Below, in pieces: positions 30,721 through 39,521 of a stretch of DNA of 64,000 nucleotides (within the stretch, counting starts at the first letter, position 1; each line of letters opens with the position of its first letter). The stretch comes from an uncultured Rhizobiaceae group bacterium (lineage in GTDB: Bacteria; Pseudomonadota; Alphaproteobacteria; Rhizobiales; Rhizobiaceae). Position numbers and translations under genes: made by a program. The notes under the pieces were generated by a model. That model ran no database searches, had not been told where the DNA came from, and worked only from the letters and a program-made list of their open reading frames with translations. The stretch lies in the NCBI GenBank assembly GCA_947501445.1, contig CANMVS010000009.1:1-64000 (forward strand), written 5' to 3'.

Positions 30721-30725
30721 TACAG
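30721..30725. repeat. Target site duplication (TACAG), right copy
   Basis: Identical to 24614..24618. Confidence 0.9.
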
Positions 30726-31167
30726 CGACATAGTCATTTGAGTAACGCCTACTGACAATCCTCTGCACGACGCCTTGGAAGTGTTTATATGTGCGTCAGG
30801 GTCCGATGATCCAAGGTCAACACAAAAAGGCAGCCCTGGCGTAGACCAACAATATGTGTCTTTGGATAATCACCATTTCCAATGCGGGTCCTGGCGTGCA
30901 TGTCAGGCTACGACTTCGATAAAGCGTTGGAATTCCGATACAAGGGGTTAGCAGTATTGTTTAAACGCCAATTTCTTCACGAATTCTCTGATCGTACAAC
31001 CGGACATGCGGCGTATCGCCATAGGGTGCTGAGATGAACAATTTGTAATGAAACGATCCCTTTATGCCCCGTTTGGAATCCCCAGATATTATTGGGCAGG
31101 TCGGTGAACAAGATCACGACAAAAAGGCGGATAATCAGCTGATTACGCTCAATGTGGAGTTAAAACA

Positions 31168-31320
31168 ATGTCAAAAAAATCAAAAATTGAAAACAGCCAA
31201 ACCCCTCCCGAAGATGGCGAGGATGACAAATTGGCCTTAGAGGACATGAAGAAAGTCTTTGGGGGTACAGAACCAACTAAAGGGTCAAAATTGAGAACAG
31301 GTGACTGGTATTGGGAATGA
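31168..31320 (+). CDS. Candidate 50-aa small protein with double-glycine leader-like segment
   Basis: MSKKSKIENSQTPPEDGEDDKLALEDMKKVFGGTEPTKGSKLRTGDWYWE; GGAG 8 nt upstream of ATG; below ORF-track length cutoff. Confidence 0.45.
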   Translation: MSKKSKIENSQTPPEDGEDDKLALEDMKKVFGGTEPTKGSKLRTGDWYWE

Positions 31321-31710
31321 CGTTTCTCAGCGGTTCATTTGTGGATTGCGTCGGTTGCTCAATGCAGAGGTGCGTTAGCGTTCCAATGTGCGTGCACGCG
31401 CTTGACTGGCAGAAATTGAAGTAAATTTGTAACCATCGAAGCGAATGATCAAAGGCACTTGTCCAAGCCTGGCAGTCACAACCTGGTGTTATTGGGTCTG
31501 AACTCAGGGTTTGCGCGATCAGCAATAATTGCCATCAAACATAGCACAGCCGAAGTGGACCCCAACAGGGCGTCTCTGCGAAAACTAATTGTGAATGGGT
31601 CTACCCACAGGACCTAGACGGTCGCAAACCCGAGCAGGAAAATCACGTCAAATTGACTAATACATAGGAATAACTGAAAGTCCTGGTGCGTTAGATACGT
31701 CCAGACCCTT

Positions 31711-31747
31711 CACCAACAAATTCGCCAGGCTGCTGAATTTGTTGGTG
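31711..31747 (-). repeat. 13-bp perfect inverted repeat overlapping the tRNA-Lys 3' CCA end
   Basis: CACCAACAAATTC (31711-31723) / GAATTTGTTGGTG (31735-31747), 11-nt loop. Confidence 0.85.
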
Positions 31748-31818
31748 AGCCGACAGGGGTTCGAACCCTGGACCTACTGATTAAAAGTCAGTTGCTCTAC
31801 CAGCTGAGCTATCGGCTC
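31743..31818 (-). tRNA. tRNA-Lys (anticodon TTT), CCA encoded
   Basis: GAGCCGATAGCTCAGCTGGTAGAGCAACTGACTTTTAATCAGTAGGTCCAGGGTTCGAACCCTGTCGGCTCACCA folds as cloverleaf with 7-bp acceptor stem. Confidence 0.97.
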
Positions 31819-31967
31819 CCAGGAGCGGCGAACCACCCTCAAGAATTGCGCGGAACATATGCATGCGGTTCGGGATGGTCAACCGGAAAATGACGCAATT
31901 TGCGTGGTTTTTGAATTTTATTTTCTGCGCGCAAAAAGGTGACTGGCGTGTGAACATTAACCCGCCT

Positions 31968-32744
31968 ATGACAGTTTCGACCGCAACATGGAAAAGACCC
32001 TTGAGCATCGCCGATATTTCAGTCTTTGCCGCCATCCTGGCTGGCGCACTTTCCTTTCTGTCTCCGTGTGTGTTGCCTCTGGTGCCACCCTACCTTTGTT
32101 ACATGGCGGGCATCAGCGTTGAGGACTTTCAGGCTGGGCGTCAATCGGACATCGCCACACGCCGTTCGGTCATGTTCGCGTCGCTGTTCTTTACGCTGGG
32201 TTTTTCGACGGTTTTTATTGCCCTTGGTGCAGGTGCATCCAGCATTGGTGGTGTGCTGCGTGCCCATATGGACCTGTTGGCGCAGATCGCCGGTATTGTC
32301 ATAATCATTATGGGTCTGCATTTTCTGGGTGTGTTCCGGTTGGGTTTTCTGGCACGCGAAGCCCGTTTCCAGGGCAGTGGAACACCCGCCACATTGACCG
32401 GCGCCTATATAATGGGGCTTGCATTTGCGTTTGGCTGGACGCCCTGTATCGGTCCTGTCCTGGGTGCGATCCTTGGAGTTGCTGGTGCACAGGATACTGT
32501 TGGCGCAGGTGCGTTATTGCTCGGGGCCTATTCGCTCGGGCTTGCTATTCCATTTTGGATCGCAGCCAGTTTCTCTGGCCTGTTCATGCGCTTTTTGACA
32601 CGCTTTCGCCGCCATCTCGGTCGTGTGGAAAAAATAATGGGCGGACTGCTCGTGCTGACCGGCGTGATGTTCCTGACCGGGGGTATGCAACGCATGGCGT
32701 ATTGGCTGCTTGAGACATTCCCGGCACTATCGACTATAGGATAG
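31968..32744 (+). CDS. Cytochrome c biogenesis protein CcdA family (ORF extends to 31863)
   Basis: AGALSFLSPCVLPLVPPYLCYMAG and FAFGWTPCIGPVLGAIL motifs. Confidence 0.92.
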   Translation: MTVSTATWKRPLSIADISVFAAILAGALSFLSPCVLPLVPPYLCYMAGISVEDFQAGRQSDIATRRSVMFASLFFTLGFSTVFIALGAGASSIGGVLRAHMDLLAQIAGIVIIIMGLHFLGVFRLGFLAREARFQGSGTPATLTGAYIMGLAFAFGWTPCIGPVLGAILGVAGAQDTVGAGALLLGAYSLGLAIPFWIAASFSGLFMRFLTRFRRHLGRVEKIMGGLLVLTGVMFLTGGMQRMAYWLLETFPALSTIG

Positions 32745-32805
32745 CAAAAGGCTGTTTGAGGCAGAGTGTCCTGCCTTGTCCCTTTTGGCTGATTGGTAGC
32801 GTTTT

Positions 32806-33744
32806 TCAGGCCTTAGCACGCCTGAACCCCGGAATAGTGGCAAAGCAAACACCGCCAAGAACCAGCATGATGCCCGCCAGATGATAGGCGTGGATTTGCT
32901 CACCAAGCAACAGGACTGCCAGGACAATGCCATAGGCGGGCATCAGATACATGAATATTCCGGTGATGGATGCTCCCAGTGCACGCAGACCATACTGAAA
33001 ACCGGAAAAAGCCAGCAGTGATGAGAAAATTACAATACCGGCAATGCCCTGCCAGGCACTTGTTGTTTGCGGCATGCGCCCGCCCGATAGCCATTCCCAT
33101 AACGCAAATGGAAACAGGAGTATTGTCCCGGAAGCGCAGATCAGACCGAAAAGGGCCATGATTGGCAGGCTGGCCAGGCGTTTGTTGCGAAACAGAATTG
33201 AGTATCCTGCCCACGATAATGCAGCGATCAGAAACCCGACATCGCCGATATTGACGCTTCCGGATAGAAGCACGGAAAGCCGTCCCTGAAATACGATTAT
33301 TGCAACGCCGCCAAAGGCAATCAGGATTCCGGCCATCTCCCGCCAGCGAATCAGGCGACCGAAAATCAGACGTTCAATGAGAATAATCATCAAAGGTGAC
33401 GTGGTGTATATCAGCGTTCCGTTGGTCGCCGTTGTATATTGCAGCGAATAATATGTTCCGGCGCCGGATATCCACATACCCAAAAACCCCAGGACCAGGA
33501 GCATGAATGGTCTCTGTCTGATCAGGTGCAGGGATTGTTCCAGCGCTTTGAAAATAAAGGGAGAAAGCACAACGGCACAGAATCCCCAACGCAGAAATGC
33601 CAGTGTGAATGGCGCGACTTCGGTAATGGTCATGCGGCCGAAAATTATGTTTGTCGAAAAAAACAGCGGTGCAAAGATCATTACCACATAAGCCAGTTTC
33701 AGATCATTTGTGGTTGTGGGGGACGGTGCGTGTGATGTCTTCAT
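32806..33744 (-). CDS. EamA/DMT-family transporter
   Basis: Ten-TM pattern; [36 protein letters not shown]. Confidence 0.88.
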   Translation of the reverse strand: MKTSHAPSPTTTNDLKLAYVVMIFAPLFFSTNIIFGRMTITEVAPFTLAFLRWGFCAVVLSPFIFKALEQSLHLIRQRPFMLLVLGFLGMWISGAGTYYSLQYTTATNGTLIYTTSPLMIILIERLIFGRLIRWREMAGILIAFGGVAIIVFQGRLSVLLSGSVNIGDVGFLIAALSWAGYSILFRNKRLASLPIMALFGLICASGTILLFPFALWEWLSGGRMPQTTSAWQGIAGIVIFSSLLAFSGFQYGLRALGASITGIFMYLMPAYGIVLAVLLLGEQIHAYHLAGIMLVLGGVCFATIPGFRRAKA

Positions 33745-33836
33745 GCGCCTTCATAGCGCCCAAGGGCTTTCGTAAAAAGAACGAATTCTTTAAACGTCCT
33801 GTAATATTGAATGCCAGAATCGAATTGGAGAAAAAT

Positions 33837-35225
33837 ATGGCGCGCTCGTGTCTTGCAGTGGTTCTGGCAGCCGGGGACAGTACCCGTATGAAATCGGACA
33901 CATCAAAAGTTTTGCATTGTGTCGGCAATCGACCCATGATCAGCCATGTTTTGGACGCTGCCCAATCGGCGAATGTTGATGCTGTTGCGCTTGTTGTTGG
34001 CCGTGATGCAGAGGCGGTTGCTGCGGTTGCCGGCGAATCAGGCTTGCCTGTTTCCACCTGGCATCAACGCGAAAGGTTGGGTACAGCGCATGCTGTCCTG
34101 GCCGCCCGTGAGGCCATTGGCCATGGTTATGACGATATATTGATCATTTTTGCCGACACCCCACTGGTAACGCCCCGTACGCTTGCGGCAGCGCGGGAGG
34201 CTCTTGCAAAGGGTGCGGACGTTGCGGTGATTGGGTTTCGTACCGACCGGCCCGATGGTTACGGTCGTCTGATAGAAAATGATGGCGCTCTGGAAGCGAT
34301 ACGCGAGCACCGTGACACGTCCGAGCAGGAACGAACGATCGGATTTTGCAACGGCGGGCTCATGGCCGTGAATGGTGCAAAGGCACTGGCGTTGCTCGAT
34401 CAGGTCGGGAATGACAATGCCAAATCAGAATTCTACCTGACTGATATTGTTCAGATAGCACGCGAAGCCGGCGGACGCGCTGTTGCAATAGAGGCCAGCG
34501 CTGAAGAATTGATTGGCATCAACACGCGGGTGGAACTTGCCGAAATCGAGCAGATCTGGCAATCGCGCAAGCGGCGTTCTCTGATGCTGGCCGGCGTGAC
34601 GATGAGAGCACCGGAAACTGTTTTTCTCAGTCATGACACGCTTATCGAGGCTGATGTGACGCTGGAACCGAATGTCATTATCGGGCCGGGCGTTACAATT
34701 CGATGTGGCGCGACTATTCATGCATTCAGCCATCTTGAGGCAACAATCGTAGGGGCAGGCTGTTCTGTTGGGCCGTTTGCCCGGCTGCGACCGGGTGCAA
34801 GGCTGCATGAGGGTGCCAAGGTTGGCAATTTTTGCGAAGTGAAAAATGCGGAGATCGGGCAGGGCGCCAAAGTCAATCACCTGTCTTATGTGGGGGATGC
34901 AAATGTTGGCGCAAAGGCAAATCTTGGGGCCGGAACCATTACTTGCAACTATGATGGTGTGAACAAGCATTTTACCAGCATTGGCGCGAACACATTCATC
35001 GGCTCCAATTCGTCACTGGTTGCACCTGTTACTGTTGGTGATAATGCCTATGTCGCTTCGGGCAGCGTCGTGACAATGGATGTTGAGGCAGACGCCCTGG
35101 CATTTGGGCGGTCGCGGCAGACCAACAAACCACAAATGGCAACCAGGTTGCGCCAGCGAAACCTTGCTGAAAAAGAGCGACGTCAAAAATCCGCCGAACA
35201 GAATGCGGGCGCGACCAAGGGTTGA
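33837..35225 (+). CDS. glmU: Bifunctional UDP-N-acetylglucosamine pyrophosphorylase / glucosamine-1-P N-acetyltransferase
   Basis: [22 protein letters not shown]; left-handed beta-helix hexapeptides; [20 protein letters not shown]. Confidence 0.96.
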   Translation: MARSCLAVVLAAGDSTRMKSDTSKVLHCVGNRPMISHVLDAAQSANVDAVALVVGRDAEAVAAVAGESGLPVSTWHQRERLGTAHAVLAAREAIGHGYDDILIIFADTPLVTPRTLAAAREALAKGADVAVIGFRTDRPDGYGRLIENDGALEAIREHRDTSEQERTIGFCNGGLMAVNGAKALALLDQVGNDNAKSEFYLTDIVQIAREAGGRAVAIEASAEELIGINTRVELAEIEQIWQSRKRRSLMLAGVTMRAPETVFLSHDTLIEADVTLEPNVIIGPGVTIRCGATIHAFSHLEATIVGAGCSVGPFARLRPGARLHEGAKVGNFCEVKNAEIGQGAKVNHLSYVGDANVGAKANLGAGTITCNYDGVNKHFTSIGANTFIGSNSSLVAPVTVGDNAYVASGSVVTMDVEADALAFGRSRQTNKPQMATRLRQRNLAEKERRQKSAEQNAGATKG

Positions 35226-35322
35226 TAAAGGCAAATTTTTGCCTGTTATCTAAAGTTACAAGAGCTTGATTGCAGCGCGCCGGAAATCGGCTAGACAGGC
35301 TGTGGTTCATGAGGGGATTGAT

Positions 35323-37149
35323 ATGTGCGGCATTGTTGGAATCGTTGGTAGAAATAGTGTTGCACCGCAGCTTGTTGATGCGCTGAAGCGCCTTGAATAC
35401 CGCGGATATGATTCGGCTGGTGTAGCGACGCTTGACAAGGGGAGGCTGAACCGCCGGCGGGCGGAAGGAAAACTGATCAATCTGGAAAATATGCTGCAAC
35501 AGGACCCCCTTGATGGCACCGTCGGCATCGGACACACCCGCTGGGCAACCCATGGCGCCCCGACGCAAAACAATGCCCATCCCCATTTCGGTGACGGCGT
35601 CGCTGTTGTTCATAATGGAATTATCGAGAATTTCTCAGAGATCAAAGAAACCTTGATCTCTGAAGGCGTGCATTTTACAACGCAGACCGATACCGAGGTC
35701 ATCGCACAATTGCTGGCAAGCCTTCTGCGCCAAGGGAAAACAACCCACCAGGCGATGCAACAGATTATGCAGCGGCTAAAGGGGGCCTATGCGCTTGCTG
35801 TGCTGTTCGCAAATGATGCCAATCAAATAATTTGTGCCCGAAATGGCCCACCTTTGGCGATAGGTCATGGTGATGGTGAGATGTATCTGGGGTCTGATGC
35901 GATTGCCCTGTCACCCTTTACGGATGATATCACCTATCTTGACGACGGAGACTGGGCCGTCATTACACGGGATTCAGCCGAGATCTTTGATGATCAGGGA
36001 AGGCGCGTAGAACGTCCGCGCAGCAAGGCATCGTCGGCCTATGCACAGGTCGAAAAAGGCAATCATCGCCATTTCATGGAAAAGGAAATCTACGAACAAC
36101 CGGAAGTGATTTCGCACACGCTTGCGCATTACGTGGATTTTTCCAATGGAACCATTCGCAAACTGCCCGATGAGATCGATTTTGCGTCTATTGAGTCGCT
36201 GAAAATTGCCGCCTGTGGATCAGCCTTTTATGCTGGGCAGATTGGAAAAGGCTGGCTGGAGAGATATGCCAGACTCCCGGTCGAAATCGATGTGGCATCA
36301 GAGTTTCGCTACCGCGAAATGCCATTGCCCGGAAACCAGGCAGCGCTGTTTGTATCGCAATCGGGTGAAACAGCCGATACATTGGCATCCCTGCGCTATT
36401 GCAAAGAAAACGGTTTACCGATTGGGACGATCGTCAATGTGCGTGAATCAACCATGGCGCGTGAATCAGATGTCGTTTTTCAAACGCTTGCAGGGCCGGA
36501 AATCGGGGTTGCATCAACAAAAGCACTGACCTGTCAGATGGCTGTTTTTGCTGCATTGAGTATCAGCGCTGGTATGGCACGCGGCGTATTGGACGCAAAT
36601 CAGGAAAAGGCAATGGTACGTGCGCTCTCTGAAGCACCGCGCATCGCCAATTCGGTCCTGAACCTCATTCAGCCTCAGATGGAGAGCCTGTCGCGCGAGC
36701 TGTCCAAATACAATCACGTTCTGTATCTGGGTAGAGGCAGCAACTATACACTGGCGCTTGAAGGCGCGCTCAAGCTGAAGGAAATATCGTATATTCATGC
36801 AGAGGGCTACGCAGCAGGCGAGCTCAAGCACGGCCCGATAGCGCTAATTGATGAAAACATGCCGGTGATCGTCATCGCGCCACATGATCGTTATTTTGAA
36901 AAAACCGTTTCCAATATGCAGGAAGTTTCTGCGCGTGGAGGGCGTATCATTTTCATAACTGACGAGGATGGTGCAAAAGCCTGTAAGCTTGAGACAATGG
37001 CGACCATCGTTTTGCCAAATGTCGATGAATTCATCATGCCGCTTATATTCATGTTACCAATTCAACTGCTGGCCTACCACACTGCAGTGTTTATGGGTAC
37101 AGATGTGGACCAACCCAGGAACCTTGCAAAATCCGTGACCGTAGAATAG
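35323..37149 (+). CDS. glmS: Glutamine--fructose-6-phosphate aminotransferase (isomerizing)
   Basis: MCGIVGIVGRNSVAPQLVDALKRLEYRGYDSAGVA; two SIS domains; C-term DQPRNLAKSVTVE. Confidence 0.97.
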   Translation: MCGIVGIVGRNSVAPQLVDALKRLEYRGYDSAGVATLDKGRLNRRRAEGKLINLENMLQQDPLDGTVGIGHTRWATHGAPTQNNAHPHFGDGVAVVHNGIIENFSEIKETLISEGVHFTTQTDTEVIAQLLASLLRQGKTTHQAMQQIMQRLKGAYALAVLFANDANQIICARNGPPLAIGHGDGEMYLGSDAIALSPFTDDITYLDDGDWAVITRDSAEIFDDQGRRVERPRSKASSAYAQVEKGNHRHFMEKEIYEQPEVISHTLAHYVDFSNGTIRKLPDEIDFASIESLKIAACGSAFYAGQIGKGWLERYARLPVEIDVASEFRYREMPLPGNQAALFVSQSGETADTLASLRYCKENGLPIGTIVNVRESTMARESDVVFQTLAGPEIGVASTKALTCQMAVFAALSISAGMARGVLDANQEKAMVRALSEAPRIANSVLNLIQPQMESLSRELSKYNHVLYLGRGSNYTLALEGALKLKEISYIHAEGYAAGELKHGPIALIDENMPVIVIAPHDRYFEKTVSNMQEVSARGGRIIFITDEDGAKACKLETMATIVLPNVDEFIMPLIFMLPIQLLAYHTAVFMGTDVDQPRNLAKSVTVE

Positions 37150-37320
37150 CTGGCTTTCGCGGTAATATTCATGGAATTGCATCGTGGTTCATGTCACCCA
37201 AATCGTTTTGGCAAACAAAGCGGTCTCCGCGTGCATTTATTGACCGTCCGCGCTTGCTGCTGCAGGTCAGCAGGCCTATATAGTTGGACAGAATAAATGT
37301 CCCCCAACGCGGCCCGGTGA

Positions 37321-38022
37321 ATGTCAGAAAAACAAATCCGTCTATCAGCGACGACCCGTTTGAGGAATTATTTCCTGACGGGACTGATTATCTGTGCGCC
37401 GCTGGCAATTACAGTTTATCTGACCTGGACATTTATCAAATGGGTCGACAGCTGGGTGAAACCATATCTTCCGGCCGTCTATAACCCTGATAATTATCTG
37501 CCATTCAGTATTCCAGGTTTTGGTCTGCTGACAGCACTTGTGTTCATAACGCTGGTGGGATTTTTGACGGCGAATCTGATCGGACGCACAATTATTGCTT
37601 ATGGCGAGTCGCTGCTCAATCGCATGCCGCTTATCAGGGGCATTTACAAAGGTCTCAAGCAGATATTTCAGACTGTTCTGGAAGAACGCAGCAACTCTTT
37701 TAACAAGGCCGCCCTGATTGAATATCCGCGCAAGGGAATATGGTCGATTGTATTTCTGGCAACAGAAACCAAAGGTGAAGTTGATACCCGATTGCGTAAC
37801 AGCGGTCAGGATACCTTGTCGGTATTTTTGCCAACAACACCCAACCCAACATCCGGATTTTTGCTGTTTGTGCCGCGCCAGGATGTGATTATTCTTGATA
37901 TGTCGGTCGAAGATGCCGCCAAAATGGTCATCTCTGCCGGATTAGTAGCGCCTGACTATCAGGAAAAACTCGGTGAACTGGCACAGGACGCAGTTGAAGA
38001 CTCCAAAACTGCCGCCCAATAG
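37321..38022 (+). CDS. DUF502 family membrane protein
   Basis: LRNYFLTGLIICAPLAITVYLTWTFIKWVDSWV; LTANLIGRTIIAYGESLLNRMPLIRGIYKGLKQI. Confidence 0.88.
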   Translation: MSEKQIRLSATTRLRNYFLTGLIICAPLAITVYLTWTFIKWVDSWVKPYLPAVYNPDNYLPFSIPGFGLLTALVFITLVGFLTANLIGRTIIAYGESLLNRMPLIRGIYKGLKQIFQTVLEERSNSFNKAALIEYPRKGIWSIVFLATETKGEVDTRLRNSGQDTLSVFLPTTPNPTSGFLLFVPRQDVIILDMSVEDAAKMVISAGLVAPDYQEKLGELAQDAVEDSKTAAQ

Positions 38023-38029
38023 AGCACAT

Positions 38030-38121
38030 CAGGTTTTGACGGAATCGGCAAAACCTGAATGCGTCAACAAAATTAGAGACCGACACCGTTGTTCCGTTTC
38101 TGGCAACAAGGTGAAACGGTC
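38030..38121 (+). repeat. Dispersed two-hairpin repeat, copy B
   Basis: CAGGTTTTGACGGAATCGGCAAAACCTGAATGCGTCAACAAAAT...CCGTTTCTGGCAACAAGGTGAAACGG. Confidence 0.87.
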
Positions 38122-38146
38122 CAAACAGCCGCATTTCGATACACGC

Positions 38147-38989
38147 TCAGCGTTTCATTAGTTTTTGAACCTTGCGTTTGGCCTTTGTCATCAGTGCCAT
38201 CCCAGCATTGTGTCGATGGTTGCCTCGGCCATTGATCAGTGTTGCATCAATGTAAAGCTTTGCACCTTTGTCGGTCAGGTCCTTGTGAAATGACACATGC
38301 TCGCAGATTTCCTCGCCCTTGTCGTCAATACCGACATAACGACAACCGTGCAGGGCTTGCAATTTATATATCCCAAATCCGCCAAAAGCACTTTGAACTT
38401 CAACGAAACCGCGCTCAGGTTCCAGCTTGATCCGGCGTTGTTTGAGGAACACATCTATTGCATCATCGCGGCTCATGTCTGTGGGGCGTTCACGCACCCG
38501 TTTCCAGCAATCATCCGGCGACCAGGTCGGGTGCCGCAGCGCCCAAATATCGTAATAGCGTTCACTTTGATTGGCAAAAACGGCTGTCCAGTCCGGGTTG
38601 GAAACATCAATCAGTTCCAGCACACGTTCGTCATCAATATTTTCATTAACCGCATCCAGATCCATGATGATCAAATAGTCAAATTCACTCAGTTGTGGTG
38701 AAACAAATATCTCTTCCAGGCAACGATTTCGCAAGGATGCCAGACGCTCGGTTCGCAGGTTGATTTCGGCGTCCAGTCGCGCAATGGAACGCACGACGCC
38801 ACGGCTGTGTTTGAGATCAAACTGCGTCAGGAGATTTCTCGTATTGTCAACAGAATCATTTTCGAGGAACACGTATCCCCAGTCATCAAATTGTGAACCC
38901 AGACCTGACATGGATTCCAGAATTCTGGGCAAGGTGTGCCCGCAGTCCCGTGCAAGTCCGGCAAATACGACCCGTGCTGGTATAGTCAC
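38147..38989 (-). CDS. Glycosyltransferase-like (GT-A-type) protein
   Basis: LPRILESMSGLGSQFDDWGYVFLENDSVDNT; DYLIIMDLDAVNENIDD DxD-like motif. Confidence 0.65.
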   Translation of the reverse strand: MTIPARVVFAGLARDCGHTLPRILESMSGLGSQFDDWGYVFLENDSVDNTRNLLTQFDLKHSRGVVRSIARLDAEINLRTERLASLRNRCLEEIFVSPQLSEFDYLIIMDLDAVNENIDDERVLELIDVSNPDWTAVFANQSERYYDIWALRHPTWSPDDCWKRVRERPTDMSRDDAIDVFLKQRRIKLEPERGFVEVQSAFGGFGIYKLQALHGCRYVGIDDKGEEICEHVSFHKDLTDKGAKLYIDATLINGRGNHRHNAGMALMTKAKRKVQKLMKR

Positions 38990-39107
38990 CCGTTTCTACC
39001 CCCCATACGACTATGTTCAAAACCTTATAGGCCAGCGCATTGTATAGTGCGATTCATATTGTAGTAGGGCGTGCGGTTTATTCACATCAGACCTGAGTTC
39101 CCACGTA

Positions 39108-39521
39108 TCAGCGGCTTTTCTTTTGATGATACGTCAACGCCAGTGCAAAACAGTGTTTTAGCTCCTCCACAGGCATCGGGTTATCTGTACCAAAGGAAAG
39201 GCAGCGGTTTCCCTCATAGACAAAAGTTTCAGGATAGACCTGTCTGCAATGAGCGATGAGCGTCGTTTGACAATGAAAAAATACGGCGCAGCTGCCCGGT
39301 GTGCCGGATTTCCAGTCGAGTCGTATCGTTGTGCCGCTTTTGGGCTTGGTGGTCAGGTAACTGGGGACGCCCCATTTCAGGGTTTCCTCCAGAATGCCCA
39401 CGCCCTCGTTCTCCAGCGCAGTTTCAAAAACCAGCTCCCGCAATTCAAGCATGGGTTGGTGCGCTGATTGCGGGTAAGCATTAAAAACATCCGCAACGCC
39501 CTGATGTGAAAATGGTGTCAT
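39108..39521 (-). CDS. DUF1801-like protein
   Basis: LKWGVPSYLTTKPKSGTTIRLDWK pattern typical of YdhG-like/DUF1801 proteins. Confidence 0.7.
   Translation of the reverse strand: MTPFSHQGVADVFNAYPQSAHQPMLELRELVFETALENEGVGILEETLKWGVPSYLTTKPKSGTTIRLDWKSGTPGSCAVFFHCQTTLIAHCRQVYPETFVYEGNRCLSFGTDNPMPVEELKHCFALALTYHQKKSR

Noticed and set aside
31277-31525. 82-aa minus-strand ORF near the small GG-motif ORF
   Set aside because: No domain, no clear ribosome-binding site, and overlaps the better-supported 50-aa ORF on the other strand.
35227-35246. GGCAAA/TTTGCC mini-hairpin after glmU
   Set aside because: Only 6-bp stem with minimal T tract; not convincing as a terminator.
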